Of a DNA stretch of 64,000 nt, positions 1 to 8,066 are shown in pieces. Made by a program: the position numbers and the translations under genes. Numbering within the stretch: position 1 is the stretch's first letter; the number at the start of each line of letters is the position of its first letter. The DNA lies in NCBI RefSeq assembly GCF_022134585.1, contig NZ_JAKNCT010000005.1, positions 1 through 64,000 on the forward strand, read 5' to 3'. The stretch comes from Mesosutterella porci (GTDB lineage Bacteria > Pseudomonadota > Gammaproteobacteria > Burkholderiales > Burkholderiaceae_F). The notes below the pieces were generated by a model. That model did no database searches. It had not been told where the DNA came from and worked only from the letters and a program-made list of their open reading frames with translations.

Positions 1-96
1 TTCTCCGGGGAAGGCATCACTCCCCGGCTCTCCGAAATCACGCAGAAGCAGCTGCAGATATTTGACCGCGTGGGTGTGCCAAGGCCATCAATCTGA
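1..96 (+). CDS. 3' end of an unidentified gene, possibly a transposase
   Basis: An open frame enters from the left edge and stops with TGA at 94-96, giving the last 31 residues of a protein. The tail contains ITQKQLQIFDRVGV. It reminds me of the C-terminal ends of some IS4/IS1634-type transposases, but this is a weak recollection, not a match. The next gene starts only 34 bases further on and is itself a pseudogene, so this may be another mobile-element remnant. No domain can be assigned. Confidence 0.3.
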   Translation, partial: FSGEGITPRLSEITQKQLQIFDRVGVPRPSI

Positions 97-130
97 CCTA
101 CACAGTATAAATTTTGCGGATTTCACGTTT

Positions 131-858
131 ATGGCAGAACATGAGTTGCCGAAACGCGAGTCCCTGCTTGCTGAATTCAAGAGCGACAGAGGAAAGAAAG
201 GAGGAGGTTCTCCCGATGACGACCTGGTCGAAGAAGCAGTCGGGATGACCAACACTGAAAGAGGAACGCTCTACCTTGGAGCCTAGGACGACGGCCGCCT
301 TACCGACAGGGGAACATTTTCGTGACCCTGTCGGTCTTGCTGCTCTGATCGGCAACCGAACCCGTCCATCGTTGTCAGTGCGTGCGGAAATCATCGGCAT
401 CAAGGGGCATCAGGTTATGGCCGTTCATATCCCCAAAAGCTTTTCCGTCGAGTCCACGGTTTCAGGGAAAATCTTAAAGCGAAGGCTTAAGGCGGACGGA
501 TCGCCTGAAGCCATCCCTATGTACCCGTATGAAATTTATACGAGACTTTCAGATCTTCGAAAGCTGGTTTTTTCTGCCCAGCCGATTCAAGAAGGTTCTC
601 CTGATGATCTGGACCCGAATCAGATGGTCCGTCTTCGCGCCACGATTCAAAACCAGCACGGCGACCAGCAGCTGCTTGGCCTGACGGACGAGGAGCTCGC
701 CCAGGCTCTGCGGCTTACCGCCCGCGTCGGCGACAAAATATATCCGACCCTGACCGGTCTTCTTCTGGCCGGCAAGGAAGCAAGCCTTCAGCGTTTCGTG
801 CCTACTGCTGCAGCCGACTTTCAGGTGCTGCAGGGAACGAAGGTTTTGATCAATGCTA
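131..858 (+). pseudogene. AlbA_2 (schlafen-like) ATP-binding regulator/helicase-like protein, N-terminal part, broken
   Basis: An ATG at 131 opens a protein starting MAEHELPKRESLLAEFKSDR, the typical opening of AlbA_2-domain proteins (divergent AAA-4, putative DNA-binding or helicase-like regulators). The frame meets a TAG at 284-286 where family members read YLGVEDDG (here YLGA, stop, DDG). A shift of frame near 300-315 then carries the homology into another frame, with DPVGLAALIGNRT and FQVLQGTKVLIN recognisable. Homology stops at about 858, where IS3 transposase sequence is joined in the same frame. A matching C-terminal segment lies at 1710-2089, so one original gene was split by the insertion. 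Stop codon, frameshift and insertion together make it non-functional. Family and lesions are read from the sequence; the original role is unknown. Confidence 0.7.
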
Positions 859-1520
859 ACGAGGTCTGGACGTAGGACATCACGTACTTCCGAACCAGCC
901 ATTACACGGGAGTCTTCTACTACGCCTATGTCATCGTGGACGTCTACAGCCGTTACGTCATCAGCGCTCGGGTTTTTGAAGCCGACAACGCAGACTATGC
1001 CGCCCAGTTCCTGCAGGACGCCTTTCATGAGTACGGCATCGTGCCGGGGCAGTTGGTCGTGCACTCGGACAACGGCGCGAGCATGAAGGCGGCCAAGACG
1101 CAGGGAGTGCTCACTCACTACGGTGTGAAGTTCTCCCACAGCCGCCCGCGAGTGAGCAACGACAATCCCTACTCGGAATCGTTCTTCCGCACGCTCAAGT
1201 ACAACGGTGACTATCTGTACCCGCGCGATGGCTTTGAAAGCCTTGAGCACGCTCAGAAGTGGTTTGATGATTTCATTGAGCACTACAACGAAAAGCACCG
1301 CCACTGCGGCATCCGTATGGTGACGCCGGGGTCGCGTTTTCGGGGTGAGGACGCTGAGATCCTGCGCCGGCGCAGGGAGACGATGTTGCGTGACCGTCAA
1401 CAGGCCCCGGAGCGGTGGATTAAGCCTGAGGCGTTGCTCAATTGTGAGCCCGTCCGCAAGGTGTGGCTAAACCCCGAGAACGGGCAGTTGCGTGAGGCTC
1501 AGCCGGTCGCGCATGCGTAA
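856..1520 (+). pseudogene. IS3-family transposase (OrfB, rve domain), 5'-truncated with an in-frame stop
   Basis: The sequence reads NEVWT-stop-DITYF and then VDVYSRYVISARVFEADNAD, HSDNG and NPYSESFFRTLK. This is the integrase core of IS3-group OrfB transposases. The usual motif is WTWDITY, so the second Trp codon has become TAG at 873-875. All three acidic catalytic residues are still encoded: Asp of DITY, Asp of HSDNG and Glu of YSES. The N-terminal half and OrfA are missing. The left junction falls inside the AlbA_2 gene and, by chance, keeps the same frame. The tail ends NGQLREAQPVAHA at 1520. The 190 bases after it (1521-1710) contain no gene and probably hold the right end of the element, but I could not define a terminal repeat. 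Confidence 0.8.
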
Positions 1521-1709
1521 ACGGCGCACTGCAGCAAGTCCACCGCGCGCCGTAGCGAACATCTTCGCGGTCACACGGAGTCGGACCTCTCCTATCCGTA
1601 CCAGCGCATTGTAGAGACGTCATACGCGGCGTTGCAGCCCACATCTTTGTGGTCCCCAAAAACCTCGGGGGAATCCGCCGAAGGCGGAGGGGGCAGAGCC
1701 CCTCAGAAC

Positions 1710-2089
1710 TCACACATATAAAAATTTGTAAATTAGCGAAAAGAAGACTTGACATCTACCGAAATCTTATCGAGCAGGGACTGATTGAAGAAATCGGGCG
1801 CGGCAAATCCAGAATGCTGATGCTGGGGCAAAAGGACTATTCAAACGCCGGCAAAACAGCAGAATATATAAGGCAGAGAGGCATTGATTCCATTCGTTTC
1901 CCAGAAATGATTCTGGAACTGGCCAAGCGGCAGGGAGGCGCCGTTACAAAAAAAGATGTTATGGAACTGCTGCACGTTTCCAAGCCGCAGGCTTATAAAA
2001 CGCTGCAGCAGATGCGCGAAGACAAGCTCCTGAAACTGGAAGGCAAGGGAAGATTCGCTTTTTACAGAATAACCGGGAAAACAGCATGA
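1710..2089 (+). pseudogene. C-terminal winged-helix part of the interrupted AlbA_2 protein
   Basis: The open frame continues to TAA at 2087-2089. It encodes a segment with LIEQGLIEEIGRGKSR, then TAEYIRQRGIDSIRFPEMIL, then a DNA-binding-like region KKDVMELLHVSKPQAYKTLQ and a final QMREDKLLKLEGKGRFAFYR. Two successive winged-helix-like repeats are characteristic of the C-terminal half of AlbA_2 regulators. This segment is therefore best read as the lost tail of the gene that begins at 131. It is the less GC-rich part of this end of the window. The open frame can be extended back to 1649, but the first residues are low-complexity and lie in the junction sequence. No ribosome-binding site precedes it. 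The 197 bases from 2090 to 2286 hold nothing I recognise. Confidence 0.55.
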
Positions 2090-2286
2090 AATGTTTTCGG
2101 CTGCCAAAGTTTTAAGCGAAGGATGAAATTGGGAGGTTCCCGCCTCAAATTTTCGGGATGAAAGTGCGCATTTAAAGGGAAAAGCCAGAGGGGCGGCTTT
2201 CGCCGGAAACTCTCATGAAGAGTACCCTTGAGGGCGTCGATGCCCAGCGTCAACAAACAACTCATCGTTCATTTGGAGAATCCGAC

Positions 2287-3030
2287 TTGAAAGCCAACCT
2301 TTTGCTGCTTCCGGCCCTGTGCCTCGCCGCCTCCGGCGCCCTCGCTGCGATTCCGGGCAACACGACCGACGAAAGCTTCGCGCATGCCAAGAAGACGCTG
2401 CTCGAGAAAGTCTTCTACGACCACCGCGTGACCTTTTACTGCCGCGCCTCGTTTGACGAGCACAAGAACATCACGCTGCCGCGCGGCTTCACGACCCCGA
2501 CGCACGAGGGCCGCGCGAACCGGCTTGAGTGGGAGCACATCGTCCCGGCCGAGAACTTCGGGCGCGCGTTCGAAGCCTGGAGAAACGGCGACCCGCGCTG
2601 CCAGAGCTCGAAGGGAGCCTTCAAAGGAAGGCGCTGTGCGAACCTCGCGAGCCGTGAATACCGCCTGATGCAGGCCGACTACTATAACCTCTACCCCGCG
2701 ATCGGGGCCGTGAACGCGATGAGGAGCAATTTTCCCTACACGCAGTTCGCCGCGGACGCGCCCGCGACCTTCGGGACCTGCCCGATGAAGATTGAGGACC
2801 GCCGGGCCGAACCCCCGGACTGGGCGAAGGGACTCGCTGCAAGAACGTACAAATACATGGCGGCGGCCTACCCGCAGTTCCGGATGAGCGACCAGCAGCG
2901 CCGCCTGATGGACGTCTGGGACAAAAAATACCCGGCCGATGACTGGGAGTGCCTGAGGGCAAAGCGCATCAAGGCCCTGCAGGGCAACGCCAACCCCTTC
3001 ACCGAGGAGTCCTGCGCTCGCAGAAAGTAA
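2287..3030 (+). CDS. endA: Secreted endonuclease I (EndA/NucM family)
   Basis: Endonuclease I is a periplasmic or secreted, non-specific, Mg-dependent nuclease of the His-Me finger type. I chose TTG at 2287 because GGAGA lies 7 bases upstream and because it leaves a clean signal peptide (MKANLLLLPALCLAASGALA, cleaved near AA-IPGN). A longer reading from 2215 would bury that signal. The mature part keeps the catalytic block EWEHIVPAENFGR (residues 81-93, His84 the expected base), followed by the metal-site region YYNLYPAIGAVNAMRSNF (about 132-149). Cysteines at 52, 105, 117 and near the C-terminus could form the usual disulphides. The length (247 aa) is normal for the family. It stands alone, between mobile-element debris and decayed genes. 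Family assignment is firm; the role (DNA scavenging or a DNA-uptake barrier) is inferred. Confidence 0.88.
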   Translation: MKANLLLLPALCLAASGALAAIPGNTTDESFAHAKKTLLEKVFYDHRVTFYCRASFDEHKNITLPRGFTTPTHEGRANRLEWEHIVPAENFGRAFEAWRNGDPRCQSSKGAFKGRRCANLASREYRLMQADYYNLYPAIGAVNAMRSNFPYTQFAADAPATFGTCPMKIEDRRAEPPDWAKGLAARTYKYMAAAYPQFRMSDQQRRLMDVWDKKYPADDWECLRAKRIKALQGNANPFTEESCARRK

Positions 3031-3139
3031 AAGCCAAAGTCCGGGGCGCCGTGGAAATGGGCCCAAGCCGGGGCTTCCGGCGCTGCCTTCGAGCGCATCG
3101 CGGGATGCGGCGCCCTGCCCCGGCTAGGCTCCGCTTCGC

Positions 3140-3492
3140 GGTCTCAATATACTTCGACCGGACAGTGGAAAACGCCTGTTACATTAATGTGAACAGCAGG
3201 GAGATCAGGATTCCTGCGGACTTCCGCCCGATGTTCTCCAAAAAGAGCATAGGCGAAATCGTACTCGCGGATCGCACCAAGGCGCCGGACGACATGAACG
3301 GGCTTGCGGCTTGCGGTCACGGTCTACCGCATCCGCGATGGCAAAGCCTGGCCCTTCGGAGCCTCCGACATATCAGGAGGCCCGACCGCACGCATCGGGG
3401 CAAACAAAATCTTCATCCCGAGGAATTTCCGGGGCTTCATCCACGTGTGGACTTTCTATCGGGACTCCTTCCAGTGCGAGGAAACGGACTGA
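3140..3492 (+). pseudogene. Possible frameshifted remnant of a small unknown protein
   Basis: From about 3140, one frame reads VSIYFDRTVENACYINVNSR and ends near DRTKAPDDMNG at 3300. A second frame then takes over with RLAVTVYRIRDGKAWPFGAS and RIGANKIFIPRNFRGFIHVW, stopping at 3492. The two pieces look like one protein split by a frameshift near 3300: residue use and GC are protein-like, and neither overlaps a stronger gene. I do not recognise a family, there is no clear start codon with a ribosome-binding site, and this could be chance. Confidence 0.35.
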
Positions 3493-3536
3493 AAGGCCTC
3501 GCCGCCGGCTTCCCCCTGACATCGACCGCATCGTCC

Positions 3537-3660
3537 TCACCCTTCGAGCACCACCCCGGGCTCCTGCGGCATGAAGAGCATGTTCCCGACCGGATAGCCG
3601 CAGGCGTTCGTGCAGCCGCGGCGGCTGCTCTCGCCGATTACGACCACATAGAAATGGGAG
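3537..3660 (-). pseudogene. Scrap of a phosphoethanolamine transferase (EptA-like sulfatase-fold enzyme)
   Basis: Read on the minus strand, this stretch gives HFYVVVIGESSRRGCTNACG followed by YPVGNMLFMPQEPGVVLEG and a stop. It is clearly related to the N-terminal catalytic motif of lipid A phosphoethanolamine transferases (VVLVIGESxRRDYxxAYGYPxxxTPFxS) and to the larger remnant at 27718-29166 in this window, which reads YVLVVGESERRDYMNAYGYP. The Asp and Tyr of RRDY are lost here (RRGC), and only about 40 residues remain. There is no start, membrane domain or C-terminal domain. Confidence 0.6.
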
Positions 3661-3790
3661 GGCAGCCCCAGGCCTGTCACCCATCCTGCGATCCCATATT
3701 CGGAGCCCTGCCCAGAAAAGCGCTTTTTTGTCTGAAAGCCCGGGGCAGGAAAGACCATGAAAACTTCGGACATTAGACGGCTCGGAACAT

Positions 3791-3836
3791 AAAAATTCCG
3801 GCAGGGTCGGGAAACGGCCTCTGCCGGGATTTCAGG
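3791..3836 (-). terminator. Intrinsic terminator for the DUF2721 gene
   Basis: On the minus strand this is an imperfect GC-rich stem (CCCGGCAG...CTGCCGG with a paired CCG/CGG inner segment and a TTTC loop) followed by TTTTT. It lies about 80 bases past the stop of the minus-strand DUF2721 gene. Confidence 0.6.
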
Positions 3837-3914
3837 CGCAGGCGGGAAAGACCCGCCGAGGCGGCGCAACGGGCAGGATGGACTGGAAATCAGGCCCTGC
3901 CCTGCTTCTGCGGC

Positions 3915-4364
3915 TTAGTTTTTCTTATGCACGCGCGGGTGCACGGTGAGCCCCAGCGCATGCAGCGAGGTGCTGATCTCAAGCACGAAGTACATCATTG
4001 ACACCACCGTGAGCGCCATGCCGCACAGCAGCAGCACCGACTCGGGCACGTCGAGCCTGATTCCGAAGAGCGCGTCAAGCACGTTGCAGAGCACAATGCA
4101 GGCGCTGAAAGTGACCGACACCGCCATGCACAGCATCGCGCGGCGCAGGTACCAGGCCCGCTTGTAGATCAGTTCGATCGAGGCGTCCAGCTCCGGGTCG
4201 ATCAGCTTGTCCGACTGGCTCGCTTTCTCGCGCAGCAGCTCGCGGATGCGGTTCGTGGCGTGGCTGTAGCGGTTCGTCATGGACAGCAGGAGAAGGCCTA
4301 CTCCGGAAATCAGCGTGACGGGGGTCAGAGCGGAAAGAAGGACAGAACTGAATTGCACGGCCAT
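3915..4364 (-). CDS. DUF2721 family membrane protein
   Basis: A 149-residue protein with three hydrophobic stretches: LSALTPVTLISGVGLLLLSM (about 10-29), AMLCMAVSVTFSACIVLCNV (about 75-94) and VLLLCGMALTVVSMMYFVLE (about 109-128). Between the first two lies a charged helix beginning TNRYSHATNRIRELLRE. The order TM, NR-rich cytoplasmic helix, two TMs is that of DUF2721 proteins, whose function is unknown. GGGAGG stands about 11 bases before the ATG, slightly far. The gene is monocistronic, with a terminator behind it (3791-3836), and is divergent from nothing obvious. Family recognition is from sequence pattern; no role can be given. Confidence 0.75.
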   Translation of the reverse strand: MAVQFSSVLLSALTPVTLISGVGLLLLSMTNRYSHATNRIRELLREKASQSDKLIDPELDASIELIYKRAWYLRRAMLCMAVSVTFSACIVLCNVLDALFGIRLDVPESVLLLCGMALTVVSMMYFVLEISTSLHALGLTVHPRVHKKN

Positions 4365-4506
4365 TTAGATTAATGCCTCCCATTCGAATGGATGTTTTTT
4401 ATGAAAAAGTGAACTATAAGCCCAGAAAAAGCTCATGGCACAAAAATCTCATAAAAACAGGGTTTAATCCTATCTCCGGACCCTCCGGGGCCCAAGGCCG
4501 CTTAGC

Positions 4507-4546
4507 AAAAGGCGGCCTGCCCGCCGGCTTACGGGGCAGACCGCCT
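4507..4546 (-). terminator. Intrinsic terminator of the autotransporter gene
   Basis: On the minus strand AGGCGGTCTGCCCC pairs with GGGCAGGCCGCCT, followed by TTTT (plus-strand AAAA at 4507-4510). It sits about 25 bases beyond the stop codon of the autotransporter. The rest of the 4365-4569 gap shows no gene. Confidence 0.75.
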
Positions 4547-4569
4547 GGCAAAGCGCGCTTTCCCTTTAA

Positions 4570-7500
4570 TTAGAAGGAAAGCCGCACGCCCGCATTCACG
4601 CTCCAGGCGCTTTCAAGCGAGTTCCCGAAGCGGTACTCGGCGTCCGCAAACGCGAAGGCGTTCCGCCCGAGCGCGACCTGAAAGCCCGCGCCTGCGTCAT
4701 ACCAGCTGCCCTTGTTCCCGATCGAGGCGTCGTAGCCCGAAGCGCGCGTGGTCGAGTCAAAGGCGCGGATCTTCTGCTTTCCGCTCCACTCGCGGATCCA
4801 GTCGGCCTTGATGTAGACCGAACTTGCCTTCTCCGCCCCGAAGCTGAGCCCGGCCCGGAAGCCCGCGCGCGTGAGCACGGAGTTGAAGCTGTCCTGGGCG
4901 ATCCGCGAGCCCTGCGTCGTGCTGTAGTTCCCGTCGGTCACGTGCAGATACTGGAGCTGCAGCTCCGGCTCCGCGAACCACCCTCGCTGCCCAGCGGACA
5001 GCTTGTGGCCCGCTTCGACCGAAAAGCCCGCCACGTGGTTGTCGAAGTCGCCCTTCACCCGGCCGCCCGAGCCGTTCACAATGTCGAAGCTGTTAGACAG
5101 CCGCCCCCACTGCGCGACGAGGTCGACAACAGCCCCGCTTTCTCCCAGCCACGTGCCGTAGGCCTTCACGCCGAAGCGCCGGGTATCCCCGTCGCCCGAA
5201 AGTCCCTTGAAGTCGACGTCGGCGTCGCGCCAGTCGATGGCCACGCCGGCCAGCGCCCGCCCGGCGCTAAAGGAGAAGGCGCGGTCAAAACCGGCCTGGT
5301 AGGTCGCGGCCGAAGTCTTGAAGTCGCCCCGGCCCGAAGAGCTCTCGAGGGTGTCGTAGCGCACGCGAAGCCACAGGCCGTCCTCGCCCTTTGCGTAACG
5401 CGCCTCGCCCAGCCTCTTCACGAGTCGGTCCATATCGACCGCGTTCCAGTACATGGAGCGCGCGGCCCCGAGCACCGCCCGGCCCGCGTCGGAGAGCTCC
5501 ACCTTCGTCTTTCCGCTGTTAGGCTGGACTGGCGTCACCGGCTCATCGGGCGTATCGGGCGTATCGGGCGTATCGGGCGTGTCAGGGGTGACAGGCTCGG
5601 TCTCGGTCGCCTCTTCTATATACCAGTTCGTGCCTTCCTTGCCAAAAACCGAGTCGGTGAAGGCGACGCCAGGCCGATAAGTGCCCTTGCCGCTGCCTTT
5701 GCCGTTGTAGAGGGTGTTTTCCGCATCGCCCTTCACGTAGTCGCTCTTTGCGAGCGTGAAGGTCACGTTGGTCACGCCCTGGTCCTTCATTTCGGCCTTG
5801 AACTCGTCGCCCCAGCCGGAGGCCTTCCCGTTCGTGGTCGCAAGGCGCACGCCTTTCAGCGCCTCGATGTTCGGGACCTCGCTCCTGTCAACGACCAGGG
5901 CGATCGTGCTGGAGGAGCCTTTCTGCAGGTCCGTTGCGTAGAGCATGTTGCCGCGGGACGGAGTCGGACTCGCCCGCATGACGAATGTCCCGGAGCCGGA
6001 CAGGGTTCCCGCCGTGAGGCTCGCGCCCTCGGACTTTGAGAGATCGACCGAGCCGCCGCCCTCGCCGAAGGCGAGGCTCTTCACGAAGCTCCTGCCATAA
6101 GAGGTCCAGGACGCCCCTTTGGAGAGCAAAACCGAGGCGCTCCCGGCCGTGGAGGCGGAGGCCATGCGCCCGGAGCCGGTGAGGAAGTTCACCGTCCGGG
6201 CCGCTGAGGAATCGCCCCCTAGGTCGTGGTAGTCATCGATCTGGCCGCGGATGAAGGAGTCGGAGCCGCTTGCATCGAGCGTGAGCTGCCCGCCGTTGGC
6301 GACGTAGATGTCGCCCGCGATCTGCGTCGTGCCGCCCGAGAAGGAAAGGGAAGCGGGGCTCGACTCGCTCCCCGCGTCGCCACCCACGAGGATCGCACCA
6401 TCGATGCGCCGCGTGCCTTCCCCGCTGAAGGCGACGACACCCGCCTGATCTACCCGGACCGCTGCGTTCCGCACGTTCACCTCCTCTTCCGAGGAAGAGT
6501 CGGAAAACGCGCCCTTGTAGTCGCCCGAGGCGCTCTCTTCGAGCGTGATGTTGACATTTCCGGTGATGTTGAGAGTCGCCGACTCCAGCCGCACGCCGTA
6601 GGCTGAGCCGTTTTCTCCCTCGGCCGAGATGCTGGCAACCGACAGGTCCCCGACGGTGACGGGAAGAGCCACGTTCGTCATATAAAGGCCGTTGGCCGTG
6701 CCTGTATCGCCCGTGGCGGCGACGCCCTCTACGTTGATACTGCCAAAATTCCCGGAGACAGGGTAAAGGTAGATGGGGACGTTGTCACTATATACCGTAC
6801 TTGCATCCCACCAATCTTCCAAATAAACGCCGTCCGCACGGGTTACGCCCTTGACTTTGGAGACCTTTGCCGTGGAAATTTCGACTTTGCTTGCTGGACG
6901 CATGCTCTCAATTTGAGACATCAAAATTCCGCTGGCCCACTCCGAGGTCGAGGCGACGGCGTCAACGGTGAGAGAATTCACGTTGACGGCTCCCTGGTGC
7001 TCAGCAAAAAAAGCGGCTGTCATGGCGTCGCCGGTCACATTGGTGACAGTCACGCGGTCAGCTCGAAAAAGAGAGCTTGATGTGGAAACAGGGAACGCCT
7101 GGTCTCCTGAGTAGGAGGTCACATTGTCAATTTCGATGTTGTGGGCATAGAAGTCGTCTGCGTCGGTCTGCAGAGGTGAGGATCCTGTAAAGCCATGGCT
7201 TGAAAACGTGCCGGAAATATAAAACTTGCTCGCGGAGCTGGAAACGCCTACGTCTGCGGCATTGTCATTGAGCGTGATGTCAGTGGCGCGGATTTCCGTC
7301 CCTTCGCTCCCAAGATAAGTGAGGTGAGTTGTGCCGACAGGAATCCATTCCAAGTCAGCGTCTCTGCGCTCGTTAAGGGGGATGGTTCCTGTGGAATTCG
7401 AGATGGTGAGCCCCTGGTTGAATTTGAGGACAACGTTCAGGGGACCGATCTTGTTTTGGTGGTCATGCGAGCCGGGGAAGTTGTCGATGTCCACGGCAAG

Positions 7501-7953
7501 AGCCTTGCTACCGGAAAATGACACGGGGGCGTTGAACTCTATGGAAACGGGGAGATTCTCAGAGGCCGTGTTGCGCGCGGTGTTGGCGATCAGGATGCCG
7601 GTGTAAGGGTTGCGGCTGTCCCAGGTGCTGCCATTAAAGTTCACGGCGGAAGCGTTGATGACGAGATCGTTGTTCCCACCGTCGATGCGGATGCCCGTGG
7701 ACTGAAATGAGATCTGGTGCTCGCCCGCGTCAAGCGTCGTCGTGGTTTTCTGCGACTGGCGGTCAAGCCACACGCCTCCGTACGGGAGCTCCTGGGCCGA
7801 CAGGGTCACATCTTCGTTCCAGGACTTGCTCGATCCCAAAGGCCCGTATTCAACTGTTGCCGCTTCGGCGCTGAAAGGAGCGGCGGCAGTCCCCGCGGCC
7901 ACGGCGGCGGTTAAAAGCGTTTTTCTGAAATTTTGAGGTGAGAAAGCAGACAT
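4570..7953 (-). CDS. AidA-type autotransporter (type Va secretion), 1127 aa
   Basis: A classical monomeric autotransporter: the passenger is exported through the inner membrane by Sec and presented outside by its own C-terminal barrel. It has a signal peptide at 1-31 (ending AAPFSAEA) and a repetitive beta-helix-like passenger rich in Ser, Gly, Asn and Thr (about 32-785). A proline linker of repeated P-D-T follows at about 788-805. The translocator barrel (about 830-1127) carries alternating aromatic strands and ends in WSVNAGVRLSF with the C-terminal Phe needed for barrel assembly. AAGGAGA lies eight bases upstream of ATG 7953. No enzymatic motif or RGD is visible in the passenger, so adhesion or biofilm formation is only the family expectation. 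The reading frame is intact. The start lies 90 bases from the ISL3 remnant, so its promoter is confined to 7954-8043 or was altered by the insertion. Confidence 0.9.
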   Translation of the reverse strand: MSAFSPQNFRKTLLTAAVAAGTAAAPFSAEAATVEYGPLGSSKSWNEDVTLSAQELPYGGVWLDRQSQKTTTTLDAGEHQISFQSTGIRIDGGNNDLVINASAVNFNGSTWDSRNPYTGILIANTARNTASENLPVSIEFNAPVSFSGSKALAVDIDNFPGSHDHQNKIGPLNVVLKFNQGLTISNSTGTIPLNERRDADLEWIPVGTTHLTYLGSEGTEIRATDITLNDNAADVGVSSSASKFYISGTFSSHGFTGSSPLQTDADDFYAHNIEIDNVTSYSGDQAFPVSTSSSLFRADRVTVTNVTGDAMTAAFFAEHQGAVNVNSLTVDAVASTSEWASGILMSQIESMRPASKVEISTAKVSKVKGVTRADGVYLEDWWDASTVYSDNVPIYLYPVSGNFGSINVEGVAATGDTGTANGLYMTNVALPVTVGDLSVASISAEGENGSAYGVRLESATLNITGNVNITLEESASGDYKGAFSDSSSEEEVNVRNAAVRVDQAGVVAFSGEGTRRIDGAILVGGDAGSESSPASLSFSGGTTQIAGDIYVANGGQLTLDASGSDSFIRGQIDDYHDLGGDSSAARTVNFLTGSGRMASASTAGSASVLLSKGASWTSYGRSFVKSLAFGEGGGSVDLSKSEGASLTAGTLSGSGTFVMRASPTPSRGNMLYATDLQKGSSSTIALVVDRSEVPNIEALKGVRLATTNGKASGWGDEFKAEMKDQGVTNVTFTLAKSDYVKGDAENTLYNGKGSGKGTYRPGVAFTDSVFGKEGTNWYIEEATETEPVTPDTPDTPDTPDTPDEPVTPVQPNSGKTKVELSDAGRAVLGAARSMYWNAVDMDRLVKRLGEARYAKGEDGLWLRVRYDTLESSSGRGDFKTSAATYQAGFDRAFSFSAGRALAGVAIDWRDADVDFKGLSGDGDTRRFGVKAYGTWLGESGAVVDLVAQWGRLSNSFDIVNGSGGRVKGDFDNHVAGFSVEAGHKLSAGQRGWFAEPELQLQYLHVTDGNYSTTQGSRIAQDSFNSVLTRAGFRAGLSFGAEKASSVYIKADWIREWSGKQKIRAFDSTTRASGYDASIGNKGSWYDAGAGFQVALGRNAFAFADAEYRFGNSLESAWSVNAGVRLSF
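5546..5581. repeat. Four tandem 9-bp units coding the P-D-T linker of the autotransporter
   Basis: TCGGGCGTA is repeated three times, followed by TCGGGCGTG. Each 9-bp unit codes three residues of the (PDT)n linker between passenger and barrel, so copy-number slippage would lengthen or shorten the linker without breaking the frame. Confidence 0.85.
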
Positions 7954-8042
7954 TCATTCTCCTTGGATCTGTAAAGCAACAATGTATGAAAAGAAATAGC
8001 GGGAAAAAATTGCGTATTTTAACATGACCTTACAATCATTAA

Positions 8043-8066
8043 TGGTTCTTCAAGGAATAGCAGGAA
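8043..8066. repeat. Left terminal inverted repeat of the ISL3 element
   Basis: TGGTTCTTCA is identical to the right end, and the remaining 14 bases match with five mismatches. Confidence 0.75.

Noticed and set aside
873-875. TAG in the IS3 transposase as a possible recoded stop
   Set aside because: It replaces a Trp codon of the WTWDITY motif in an already truncated gene; decay is the simpler reading.
2949-3776. Long plus-strand frame overlapping the end of endA
   Set aside because: Its first part is the out-of-frame end of endA and its last part is antisense to the transferase scrap; only a middle segment looks protein-like and is listed as a possible pseudogene.
5546-5581. Short tandem repeat as a CRISPR-like array
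   Set aside because: Units are 9 bp, adjacent without spacers, and code the P-D-T linker of the autotransporter.
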